Positions 1 through 5,520 of a DNA stretch of 7,089 bases are shown piece after piece. The DNA is from an uncultured Chlorobiaceae bacterium. Its GTDB lineage: Bacteria > Bacteroidota > Chlorobiia > Chlorobiales > Chlorobiaceae. The stretch lies in contig CAILXE010000260.1 of NCBI GenBank assembly GCA_903838095.1, positions 1 to 7,089 on the forward strand, read 5' to 3'. Position 1 is the stretch's first letter, and the number at the start of each line of letters is the position of its first letter. The notes beneath the pieces were generated by a model that saw nothing but the letters and a program-made list of their open reading frames with translations, ran no database searches and was not told the DNA's origin. The position numbers and the translations under genes were made by a program.

Positions 1-161
1 ACATAAATAGCCGTTGCCATTGATAACCCACCGGTTAAAACCGAAATTGAGGCAAGCAACCAAAAACCGAACCGCTTCAGAAGAAAACGCCACCGTGGAA
101 TCTGCTCCACATGCCTTTTTTCAATTTCTTCCAGAATACATTCTGATCTGTTCTTTTGCAT
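1..161 (-). CDS. Small membrane protein, probable partner (anti-sigma-like) of the ECF sigma factor; N-terminal part only
   Basis: The reading frame opens with ATG at 161-159, 12 bases after the sigma factor stop, and runs off the left edge, so only 53 codons are visible. The first 24 or so residues are charged and probably cytoplasmic. A Pro-Arg-Trp-Arg-Phe-Leu-Leu stretch follows at about residues 22-28, then Lys-Arg, then one hydrophobic helix from about residue 31 to the edge, consistent with a membrane anchor whose N-terminus is inside. A membrane protein directly downstream of an ECF sigma gene is the usual place for an anti-sigma factor or a related signal protein, and that role is inferred from position. 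There is no visible zinc-binding HxxxCxxC motif in the part seen, so it is not an obvious ZAS-type anti-sigma factor. No clear Shine-Dalgarno sequence is present; translation may be coupled to the sigma gene. The missing C-terminal part would decide the family. Confidence 0.7.
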   Translation of the reverse strand, partial: MQKNRSECILEEIEKRHVEQIPRWRFLLKRFGFWLLASISVLTGGLSMATAIY

Positions 162-173
162 AAGACCACACCA

Positions 174-755
174 CTAACCTTTTTCTAATAAATATTTGAG
201 TTTTTTCTTGGCGCGATTAACCAGAGTCGCAACAGTCCCCTGAGGTATCTGTAAAATATCAGATATCTCCTCATAGCTTTTTTCTTCAAAAAATTTCAGC
301 ACTATGACCTCTCGATACCTTGTCTCGATCCGGTTCACAGCTTCCTGAATTTCCTTTACGGTGTGCCTTTGACCAGCAAACTCAGTCAGGCCTGCGTCCG
401 CTGCAATATTTTCAAAAAAGCCATCACTCTCCCCCTTTATTAAAACGCTTGGGCGGCTCCGTTCCTTTCGAAAATAACTTACTATTTCATTATGGGCGAT
501 TCTGTAGATCCAGGATGAAAACTGGAGTGAAGAATCGTAATCATTAAGATGAACAAACGTTTTGATGAATACTTCCTGAAGCAAATCCTCTGCGGCGGAA
601 TAATCCTTACACCCCAAACGGACGATATATCTCAACAGAGGTGCCTCATAGCGATGAACAATGGCGGCAAATGCCCGTTTATTTTCAATCGCTCTGGCAA
701 CCAGCTCCTGATCAGTGTCGTGTAACTTTTCTCGACGTAAGGAAGTATGGGCCAT
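174..755 (-). CDS. ECF-type RNA polymerase sigma factor (sigma-70 family)
   Basis: A 193-residue protein of the normal length for a group 4 (extracytoplasmic function) sigma factor. It would bind core RNA polymerase and direct it to a specific promoter set. Region 2 spans about residues 25-100: a typical core-binding helix with Ala-Glu-Asp-Leu-Leu-Gln-Glu-Val-Phe at 55-63, then the Phe-Ser-Ser-Trp-Ile-Tyr-Arg-Ile-Ala segment (79-87) and a basic stretch ending Arg-Lys-Glu-Arg-Ser-Arg (96-101) that contacts the -10 element. Region 4 covers about 135-190, with a helix-turn-helix Tyr-Glu-Glu-Ile-Ser ... Gly-Thr-Val (161-175) for the -35 element. There is no region 1.1 or 3. The ATG at 755 is the only Met start before region 2; no strong Shine-Dalgarno precedes it. 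The gene follows the NifK-like gene by 155 bases in the same direction and is followed after 12 bases by a small membrane protein, an arrangement typical of sigma/anti-sigma pairs. Whether it controls the nitrogenase-like genes cannot be told. Confidence 0.93.
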   Translation of the reverse strand: MAHTSLRREKLHDTDQELVARAIENKRAFAAIVHRYEAPLLRYIVRLGCKDYSAAEDLLQEVFIKTFVHLNDYDSSLQFSSWIYRIAHNEIVSYFRKERSRPSVLIKGESDGFFENIAADAGLTEFAGQRHTVKEIQEAVNRIETRYREVIVLKFFEEKSYEEISDILQIPQGTVATLVNRAKKKLKYLLEKG

Positions 756-910
756 ATTTTATGAAAACTCGTGAAGTCCCTTCTATTTTTGTCCTTCAAA
801 CGTTACCACCTCTCCCGGCATGAATGGGTACAACGTGATTTCGGTGTGCACAATATATGACATAGTGAAATGTTCCGCCAAATATTATCAGCACGGGGTT
901 TTCCCTTCGC
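756..910 (-). other. Intergenic gap between the NifK-like and sigma factor genes
   Basis: These 155 bases hold no recognisable intrinsic terminator for the NifK-like transcript: there is no GC-rich stem followed by a T-run on the minus strand. The sigma gene may therefore be read through from the cluster. A promoter for the sigma gene is likely here but no convincing -35/-10 pair stands out; a GGAAC at about 871-877 on the minus strand resembles an ECF -35 element but has no clear matching -10. The gap also holds a 26-codon open frame (783-863). Confidence 0.4.
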
Positions 911-2236
911 TCATGATGCCTCCTGAATCCTGTGACCTGATGCTGCAAGGAGTGCGCTTCCAAGATCTTCCAGAAAAGTTGTTGCGCCACGATAACCAAC
1001 AGTGCAACGGTTCAGTACCACCCTGTCTGCCAAAGGAAATGAAAGCTCTAAAAACGGCACTCCCATCTTAAGAGCCACCCGTTTTTCAAGAGCACTGCCA
1101 AGCACAAGTTCAACACTGCTGAAACGCAGGCGATCAGTAATCTCACCATGATCTTCACTGAACAACAGCTCAGTACCATAGCCTTCCACACAACTTCCCA
1201 GGTATGAATAAAGAGCCTCTTTTGCATGATCAGGCGGATTATCAGTCATGATTAACAGACGAGGAATCATACCGAGAGTTCCTGCTAAAAACTCACTGAG
1301 GCCAACCACCTGGGCGCTCTCTCCAACAAGAGCAAATTCACGCTGAAACCCTGAGCGATAATACGTGTCGGCCAGAGCTGCAAGATGATTTGTTAAACGA
1401 TTCTCTTCGTCCTGAATAACTCTTTCAGTTCTTCTGGTATCGAGATGAAGCCGTTCACTGACAGCTTGCAGCATTCTTCCACTTGCACGACCTACAGGAA
1501 GAGCATCCAGCACAAGAGCCGGGGTTCCATAACGCTCTTCCAGGAGCAGAGCGGGAGTTTCACCCCAAACAGAAACAACAAGGTTTAGAACCGCCTCCGG
1601 AACCTGCTGCCACGCTGCAAGGCCCTGTCCATTCCCAAAAAGAAGATTTGGTTTAAGACCGATACTTTCCAGTAAACGACCAATCTCCTCCAGATTTCCC
1701 GACCAGAATGGATCCTGTTGAGGAACAATTCCCCAGATATTGACGATACCCTGCGAGACTGGTTCTGCGACCTTCCCCAGTTTTGGCAATTGTTCAATCA
1801 GTGCCTTTATTGTCAACTGATATCCTTGATGAACATCCCCACGAAAACCGGGAGTATTGGCATAGATCACCGGAAAATCCTGTTCCAGACCTTCTTTTGT
1901 CATGGCAGGGATATCGTCACCAACCATTTCAGTCGAGCACCCGGTTACAATGACATAGAGTTCTCCCTGAATAATTTTGACCGTGTTTTTGAGCTGTTCA
2001 CGTAAACGGGAGCCTCCACCGAAAACGATGTGCTTTTGACTGATATTGCTCGATGAAACCGACGGCCCACCGAAAGTATCGTTGCCCGCATTCAAACGGG
2101 TAATGCCCAGATGGTGCTGCATACCACATCCAGCGGTGCTGTGTATAACTGGAACCGCCCCTTCAATTGCGCCGATAACCTGAAGCGCTCCATGCAGGGC
2201 ACAGGAGTTTCGTGATCCCTCAATATGATGCGCCAT
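911..2236 (-). CDS. NifK-like subunit of a nitrogenase-like two-component reductase
   Basis: A 441-residue member of the nitrogenase component 1 superfamily, shorter than true NifK (usually above 500). All three NifK P-cluster cysteine motifs are present: Cys12 (Ser-Cys-Ala-Leu-His-Gly), Cys37 (His-Ser-Thr-Ala-Gly-Cys-Gly) and Cys100 (Thr-Gly-Cys-Ser-Thr-Glu-Met-Val-Gly-Asp-Asp-Ile). The motif after the second cysteine, His-Ile-Val-Phe-Gly-Gly (69-74), and Asn-Thr-Pro-Gly-Phe-Arg-Gly (127-133) also match the family, as does the C-terminal Gly-Tyr-Arg-Gly-Ala at 414-418. Each half has Rossmann-like character. The protein should pair with the NifD-like subunit just upstream and give three of four ligands to an intersubunit Fe-S cluster. 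Cys12 lies near the N-terminus because the long NifK N-terminal extension is missing. The start ATG at 2236-2234 is supported by a GGAGG at 2250-2246, nine bases upstream and inside the end of the D-like gene. The two genes are separated by one base, which implies coupled, balanced translation. The substrate is unknown. Confidence 0.9.
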   Translation of the reverse strand: MAHHIEGSRNSCALHGALQVIGAIEGAVPVIHSTAGCGMQHHLGITRLNAGNDTFGGPSVSSSNISQKHIVFGGGSRLREQLKNTVKIIQGELYVIVTGCSTEMVGDDIPAMTKEGLEQDFPVIYANTPGFRGDVHQGYQLTIKALIEQLPKLGKVAEPVSQGIVNIWGIVPQQDPFWSGNLEEIGRLLESIGLKPNLLFGNGQGLAAWQQVPEAVLNLVVSVWGETPALLLEERYGTPALVLDALPVGRASGRMLQAVSERLHLDTRRTERVIQDEENRLTNHLAALADTYYRSGFQREFALVGESAQVVGLSEFLAGTLGMIPRLLIMTDNPPDHAKEALYSYLGSCVEGYGTELLFSEDHGEITDRLRFSSVELVLGSALEKRVALKMGVPFLELSFPLADRVVLNRCTVGYRGATTFLEDLGSALLAASGHRIQEAS

Positions 2237-2237
2237 G

Positions 2238-3650
2238 CTACTTTACCTCCATTTTGATATGCCAATTGGGACTGCGTCGAAGCCATGCGTCCTGATAGAC
2301 TGACGGTGAACGGGCAATTGCTGAGGTAAAGGAACGATTGCGCAATGCAGCGGAAAATCGGCGTGCTGCACAGATTAATCCGTTGTATCCAAGAATCGGA
2401 CTCTCCTCCAGAGAAACGACCGGAATACCGAGGCGTCCAATCTGACTGAGGTGCGCTGCGTCGCCAAGATAAAGATCAGGAGATAATCGTTTTATAATAT
2501 TCACCTCCTCGAATGGCTGACCATCTGCAACATGTATCGGCAATGCTGGATGCATCAGGGCAAGTTCATGCAGCCGGTGCTTATAACGGTGGTCAATGTA
2601 GCGGAACGTTATACCAATAACTTCGCCTCCAAGTTCCTCAACAAGATCCCGCGCACTGAACAGTGTTGCTGCTGAAAGACCAAGATACACCCGTACTCCC
2701 TTGAGGGTAAAATCTCCCAGTGATTGTTTGACTTTTTTACACTCCTGTACATGAAACGTTTGAGCGGCTTCTTCAAGACCAAGCTCCCCGCCTGCTGCCG
2801 CAAGCCAGCGTCCTGTGGCACCAAGACCAATCGGTCGTGGTGCTTCAACATAGGGCACTCCATACTCATCCTGCAGACAGATTCCCATATAATTACTGCT
2901 GTCATCATCAAGTGAGATGGATAGCCTCGCTCTCTGAGCCTGACGGAATGTTTTTGCTGATGCCCCATCAGGAAGCGTGTTCAACTCAAAGCCAAAAACA
3001 GACAGAAGACGTTCAGCCTCCCGTTGATCATCGTTGTGCCCGGCAACCGACAGCAGATTGATCCTGTTATCTGCTGGATGTTCAATTCGTTTGCCGCCAA
3101 GATATTTAAGCAATGCGTGCAGCGCTATATCATAACCGGTCACGGCATGATGAGATGCAAAACCAGTAACAAAGAGCGGAATAATATCCACGTCGAGCGC
3201 TTCGTGCAACTCATCAACAACAGACTGGATATCATCATTATTAATCGCAACAACAGGAGTTGCCACAATAAAGATCAATTCCGGCTTATAGCGTTTATGT
3301 GCCTCTGTGACGGCTTTGCGCAGCTTCAGGTCAGCCCCCATAATGGTATCTCTTTCGTCGAGACTGGTTACAATCCAGCGCCCGGCAGCAAAGGTCAAAT
3401 GATAAAAAAGACCGGCAGCAGCACATCCCCGTGAACCATGGATGACGATGACACTCTCCCGGATACCAGCCAGAAGCCGAAGAGCATGAAGAAGATCATC
3501 ATGGCTGCTTTGTGAAAAAGTACGAGTTCGCTTGACGGGCTCTTTTGTGGAAAATTCTCTCTCAAAAGAGGCCAGCGTTCCCTGTAACGCATTCAAGGTG
3601 TCGAACCGCTTCTCTCGTGTAAGTGAGGATTTGGCTTTCAAAAGAGACAT
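2238..3650 (-). CDS. NifD-like subunit of a nitrogenase-like two-component reductase
   Basis: A 470-residue nitrogenase component 1 protein, close to NifD in length. Only one of the three NifD P-cluster cysteines is kept: Cys76 in His-Gly-Ser-Arg-Gly-Cys (NifD Cys88). The Cys62 region is Phe-Ser-Gln-Ser-Ser-His (45-50) with no cysteine, and the Cys154 position is Thr131 in Ala-Thr-Pro, before the conserved Asn-Asp-Asp-Ile (138-141). At the cofactor site the gapless match around Asn253-Tyr254 and Glu262-Tyr263-Gly264-Val-Pro places Asp248 at the FeMo-cofactor cysteine (NifD Cys275). The NifD His442 region (411-424, ending Leu-Gly-Tyr-Asn-Gly) has no histidine. The protein therefore should not hold FeMo-cofactor in the standard way. 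It lies 30 bases after the NifH-like stop and one base before the K-like start. An in-frame TAG just upstream rules out a longer protein from this frame. No good Shine-Dalgarno precedes the ATG, so coupling to the H gene is likely. It is probably the catalytic subunit; alternatives are a cofactor-assembly scaffold or a tetrapyrrole-type reductase subunit. Confidence 0.88.
   Translation of the reverse strand: MSLLKAKSSLTREKRFDTLNALQGTLASFEREFSTKEPVKRTRTFSQSSHDDLLHALRLLAGIRESVIVIHGSRGCAAAGLFYHLTFAAGRWIVTSLDERDTIMGADLKLRKAVTEAHKRYKPELIFIVATPVVAINNDDIQSVVDELHEALDVDIIPLFVTGFASHHAVTGYDIALHALLKYLGGKRIEHPADNRINLLSVAGHNDDQREAERLLSVFGFELNTLPDGASAKTFRQAQRARLSISLDDDSSNYMGICLQDEYGVPYVEAPRPIGLGATGRWLAAAGGELGLEEAAQTFHVQECKKVKQSLGDFTLKGVRVYLGLSAATLFSARDLVEELGGEVIGITFRYIDHRYKHRLHELALMHPALPIHVADGQPFEEVNIIKRLSPDLYLGDAAHLSQIGRLGIPVVSLEESPILGYNGLICAARRFSAALRNRSFTSAIARSPSVYQDAWLRRSPNWHIKMEVK
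2246..2250 (-). promoter_or_regulatory. Ribosome binding site of the NifK-like gene
   Basis: GGAGG on the minus strand, followed after nine bases by the ATG at 2236. It lies within the last codons of the D-like gene, so ribosomes finishing D are next to the start of K. It fixes the K-like start. Confidence 0.85.
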
Positions 3651-3680
3651 AGGCTAAAATCTGTTATGTAACATTAACGT

Positions 3681-4559
3681 TTAAATTGATTCCATGGTGT
3701 GAACAACCCCGGACTCGACTTCAAATATTCTGTCGCCCCATGACCTTGCCCACCGCTTTAATTCCGGAGCATTGAGAGGCTTTGGAATAACCGACTCCTC
3801 ATTTTCATCAATATATCGAGCAAGATTGCGATAGACCTGAGCCTGCTCAGATTCAGGAAGCGCCTCAATGACCGTTTTGCCATAGAGTTCACTCTGTGCA
3901 ACAGTGATGGATCTTGGCACATACCCCACGACGGTCGTGCCTGTTTGATCGGTAAAATCATCGATCAGTGATTTGGCATAGGCCGCCTGAATACTGTTTG
4001 CTATTACTCCTCCCAGTCGTGCGCCTCCGGATGGAGCGTATTTGTTTATGGCCTTGAAAAGATTGTTCGCTGCAAAAACGGCCATAAAATCCGATGACGT
4101 CACCACAAAAACCCTGTCCGCAATACCATCCCGGATTGGTACCGCAAAACCTCCGCACACCACATCCCCCAAAACATCATAAAGCACAAAATCAGGCTTG
4201 TATTCTTCGAAGAGCTTCAATTCCTGCAAAAGTTCCACAGCAGCATTGATCCCTCTTCCAGCGCAACCAACTCCAGGAACAGGACCCCCTGCTTCAATGC
4301 AAAGCACGCCACCAAAACCAACTGCTGAGATATCCTCGATTCTGACTTTGCTCTGTTCTCGCAGTGTGTCGAGTACGGTAGGCAGGTCATTTCCTCCACG
4401 CAGAATCGTCGTTGAATCGCTTTTTGGATCGCATCCTATCTGAATAACCCGGTAACCTGCCTCGGCAAGCGCAGCACTGATATTGGAAGTCGTCGTGGAT
4501 TTACCGATTCCTCCTTTTCCGTAAATTGCAACATGCTTGCCTTGTTTTTTTTCACTCAT
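3681..4559 (-). CDS. NifH-like ATP-dependent iron protein (reductase component)
   Basis: A NifH/BchL/BchX/CfbC-family P-loop ATPase of 292 residues from the start chosen here. As a homodimer it would hold one [4Fe-4S] cluster and pass electrons to the DK-like partner with ATP hydrolysis. The P-loop is Gly-Lys-Gly-Gly-Ile-Gly-Lys-Ser-Thr (14-22). The cluster cysteines are Cys99 in Gly-Val-Gly-Cys-Ala-Gly-Arg-Gly and Cys135 in Gly-Asp-Val-Val-Cys-Gly-Gly-Phe. Asp44 in Cys-Asp-Pro-Lys and Asp128 in Tyr-Asp-Val-Leu-Gly-Asp match the switch regions. The Cys-Ala-Gly-Arg motif is closer to NifH than to BchL, and the arginine that is ADP-ribosylated in NifH is kept (Arg102). An earlier in-frame ATG at 4595 overlaps the SDR stop as ATGA, but it has no ribosome binding site, while ATG 4559 has AAGGAG seven bases upstream and gives the normal short N-terminus. 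From 4595 the protein would be 304 residues. Confidence 0.94.
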   Translation of the reverse strand: MSEKKQGKHVAIYGKGGIGKSTTTSNISAALAEAGYRVIQIGCDPKSDSTTILRGGNDLPTVLDTLREQSKVRIEDISAVGFGGVLCIEAGGPVPGVGCAGRGINAAVELLQELKLFEEYKPDFVLYDVLGDVVCGGFAVPIRDGIADRVFVVTSSDFMAVFAANNLFKAINKYAPSGGARLGGVIANSIQAAYAKSLIDDFTDQTGTTVVGYVPRSITVAQSELYGKTVIEALPESEQAQVYRNLARYIDENEESVIPKPLNAPELKRWARSWGDRIFEVESGVVHTMESI

Positions 4560-4566
4560 CTCCATA

Positions 4567-4572
4567 CTCCTT
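4567..4572 (-). promoter_or_regulatory. Ribosome binding site deciding the NifH-like start
   Basis: AAGGAG on the minus strand, seven bases before ATG 4559. An intermediate ATG (4565) is only one base from it and too close to use, and ATG 4595 lies upstream of it. The site therefore favours the 292-residue protein. Confidence 0.75.
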
Positions 4573-4591
4573 TTTCTTGATTCTCTATTTG

Positions 4592-5392
4592 TCATGCAAT
4601 ACCGGCTTGACGCAGAGCCGGCCTGGCTGATGCGCCGAGAGTGAACCCACCGCCCGAGATATCCAGTCGTGCACCCGAAATAAAAGATGCCTCATCCGAA
4701 AGAAGCCAGATAACAGGTTTGGCTATCTCCTCAACAAAGCCAGGACGACCTATCGGAATAGTTGATGAAATCTCTGCAAGATTTTGCTGATCGGAGGCAT
4801 AAACCGAGGTCATCTCTGTAAGAGTAAAACCGGGGCGCACAGAAACTGCACGTATTCCCTCTGAAGCAACTTCCTTCGCCAAACCAACAGTAAACGCATC
4901 AACAGCCCCTTTTGATGCTGCATAAAAAGATGCTCCCGGACGCCCTCCTATGGTTGAAGCCATCGACGAGATATTGATGATGACCCCACCCTGCCCCCCA
5001 TGAAGCGTGGACATACGACGCACGGCCTCCTTTGTTGAAAGAATCAGGCCGATGACATTGACTTGAAACAGATGCTGCAGCCGGACTGCATCAGCAGCAT
5101 CAACACGAGTTGGAGCAGTACCAATACCAGCGCTGTTGACCAGCGCCGTAACCGTTCCAAGTTTTTCATCAACCTCCCTGTAGAGCCGCTCGATATCCTC
5201 TGGCCTTGCAATATCAGCATATACCGCTATTGCCCGAACACCTCTCTCTTTCAATTCTTCAACAAGACGGTTGGCCTCCTGTTCTCTGGTACGATAGTTG
5301 ACAGCTATCGAGTATCCTTTTTCCGCAGCGAGTCTGGCTGTTGCCGCACCAATACCGCTGGCCCCTCCTGTAATGACCAATACTTTCGACAT
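4592..5392 (-). CDS. Classical short-chain dehydrogenase/reductase (SDR)
   Basis: A 266-residue SDR with a single Rossmann domain, expected to be cytoplasmic and to interconvert a carbonyl and an alcohol, or reduce a C=C or C=N bond, using NAD(P)H. The cofactor loop is Thr-Gly-Gly-Ala-Ser-Gly-Ile-Gly (8-15). Tyr-Arg after the second strand (33-34) hints at NADPH. Asp60, Asn-Ser-Ala-Gly (86-89), Asn112, Ser142/Ser143 and the catalytic Tyr157-Ala-Ala-Ser-Lys161 complete the active site. Arg-Pro-Gly-Phe-Thr (186-190) and a C-terminal Ile-Ser-Gly-Gly-Gly match 3-oxoacyl-ACP reductase-like members. It is not assigned to fatty acid synthesis because it sits directly before the nitrogenase-like genes and its stop overlaps an upstream H-frame ATG. 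It most likely acts on the substrate, intermediate or product of that enzyme. The start ATG 5392 has only a modest AAGAG a few bases upstream. Confidence 0.92.
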   Translation of the reverse strand: MSKVLVITGGASGIGAATARLAAEKGYSIAVNYRTREQEANRLVEELKERGVRAIAVYADIARPEDIERLYREVDEKLGTVTALVNSAGIGTAPTRVDAADAVRLQHLFQVNVIGLILSTKEAVRRMSTLHGGQGGVIINISSMASTIGGRPGASFYAASKGAVDAFTVGLAKEVASEGIRAVSVRPGFTLTEMTSVYASDQQNLAEISSTIPIGRPGFVEEIAKPVIWLLSDEASFISGARLDISGGGFTLGASARPALRQAGIA

Positions 5393-5514
5393 ATACTCTT
5401 TTCGTGTAAACTCCTTTTGAAAATGCCATACAAGCCCCAGCTACTACAAAAAAAGAGAGGGGCTTTTTCTTTGCTACCAAACATGCTGCCCCCCTCCGGA
5501 GCTTGAAATCAATG
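5393..5514 (-). other. Intercistronic region between radical SAM and SDR genes, with inverted repeats
   Basis: This 122-base gap is the largest inside the metabolic block. It holds an inverted repeat GCTTGA/TCAAGC (5501-5520, overlapping the radical SAM stop), an 8-base palindrome CTCCGGAG (5494-5501), and a second inverted repeat (5432-5465). It also holds a GGAGG with an ATG eight bases on (5484) that opens a 59-codon frame overlapping the SDR start. No complete sigma-70 promoter is visible. The region may be an RNA processing or differential expression point, but this is inference. Confidence 0.4.
5432..5465. repeat. Inverted repeat, 7-bp perfect stem
   Basis: AAGCCCC (5432-5438) pairs with GGGGCTT (5459-5465) across a 20-base loop. 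The T-rich run after it (TTTCTTT) is on the plus strand, so read as a terminator it would face away from the genes. In the minus-strand mRNA it would be an internal hairpin 5' of the SDR gene. Confidence 0.5.
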
Positions 5515-5520
5515 TCAAGC
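5501..5520. repeat. Inverted repeat at the end of the radical SAM gene
   Basis: GCTTGA (5501-5506) and TCAAGC (5515-5520) form a perfect 6-bp stem with an 8-base loop. The radical SAM stop codon (5517-5515) is inside one arm. No T-run follows on the minus strand, so it is not a standard terminator; it could protect or mark the 3' end of the message. Confidence 0.4.

Noticed and set aside
820..3434. Plus-strand open frames, for example 820-1071, 1718-2005 and 3024-3434
   Set aside because: They lie opposite well-supported minus-strand genes, have no recognisable domains and no good start context.
3395..3592. Other minus-strand frames inside the D, H, SDR and radical SAM genes
   Set aside because: They are out-of-frame shadows of genes identified by conserved motifs.
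911..4559. True nitrogenase (NifHDK, VnfHDK or AnfHDK)
   Set aside because: Two of three D-side P-cluster cysteines and both cofactor ligands are missing, the K-like subunit is short, and no NifB, NifE or NifN gene is in the window.
911..4559. Methylthio-alkane reductase (Mar)
   Set aside because: Mar is reported to use nitrogenase-type metalloclusters, which need the ligands missing here. The sulfonate-type ABC gene made it tempting, so an alignment with MarHDK is still worth doing.
911..4559. Bacteriochlorophyll enzymes BchLNB or BchXYZ
   Set aside because: The NifH-like motif Gly-Val-Gly-Cys-Ala-Gly-Arg-Gly is NifH-type and no other pigment genes are nearby; the D and K sequences do not look like BchB/BchN or BchY/BchZ as I know them.
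5432..5472. Intrinsic terminator on the plus strand
   Set aside because: The 20-base loop is too long, the T-run is interrupted by C, and no plus-strand gene ends there.
5490..5518. Sigma-70 promoter starting at the TTGACA (minus strand, 5518-5513) at the radical SAM stop
   Set aside because: The -35 match is perfect but the position 17 bases on is AGGGGG, not a -10 element.
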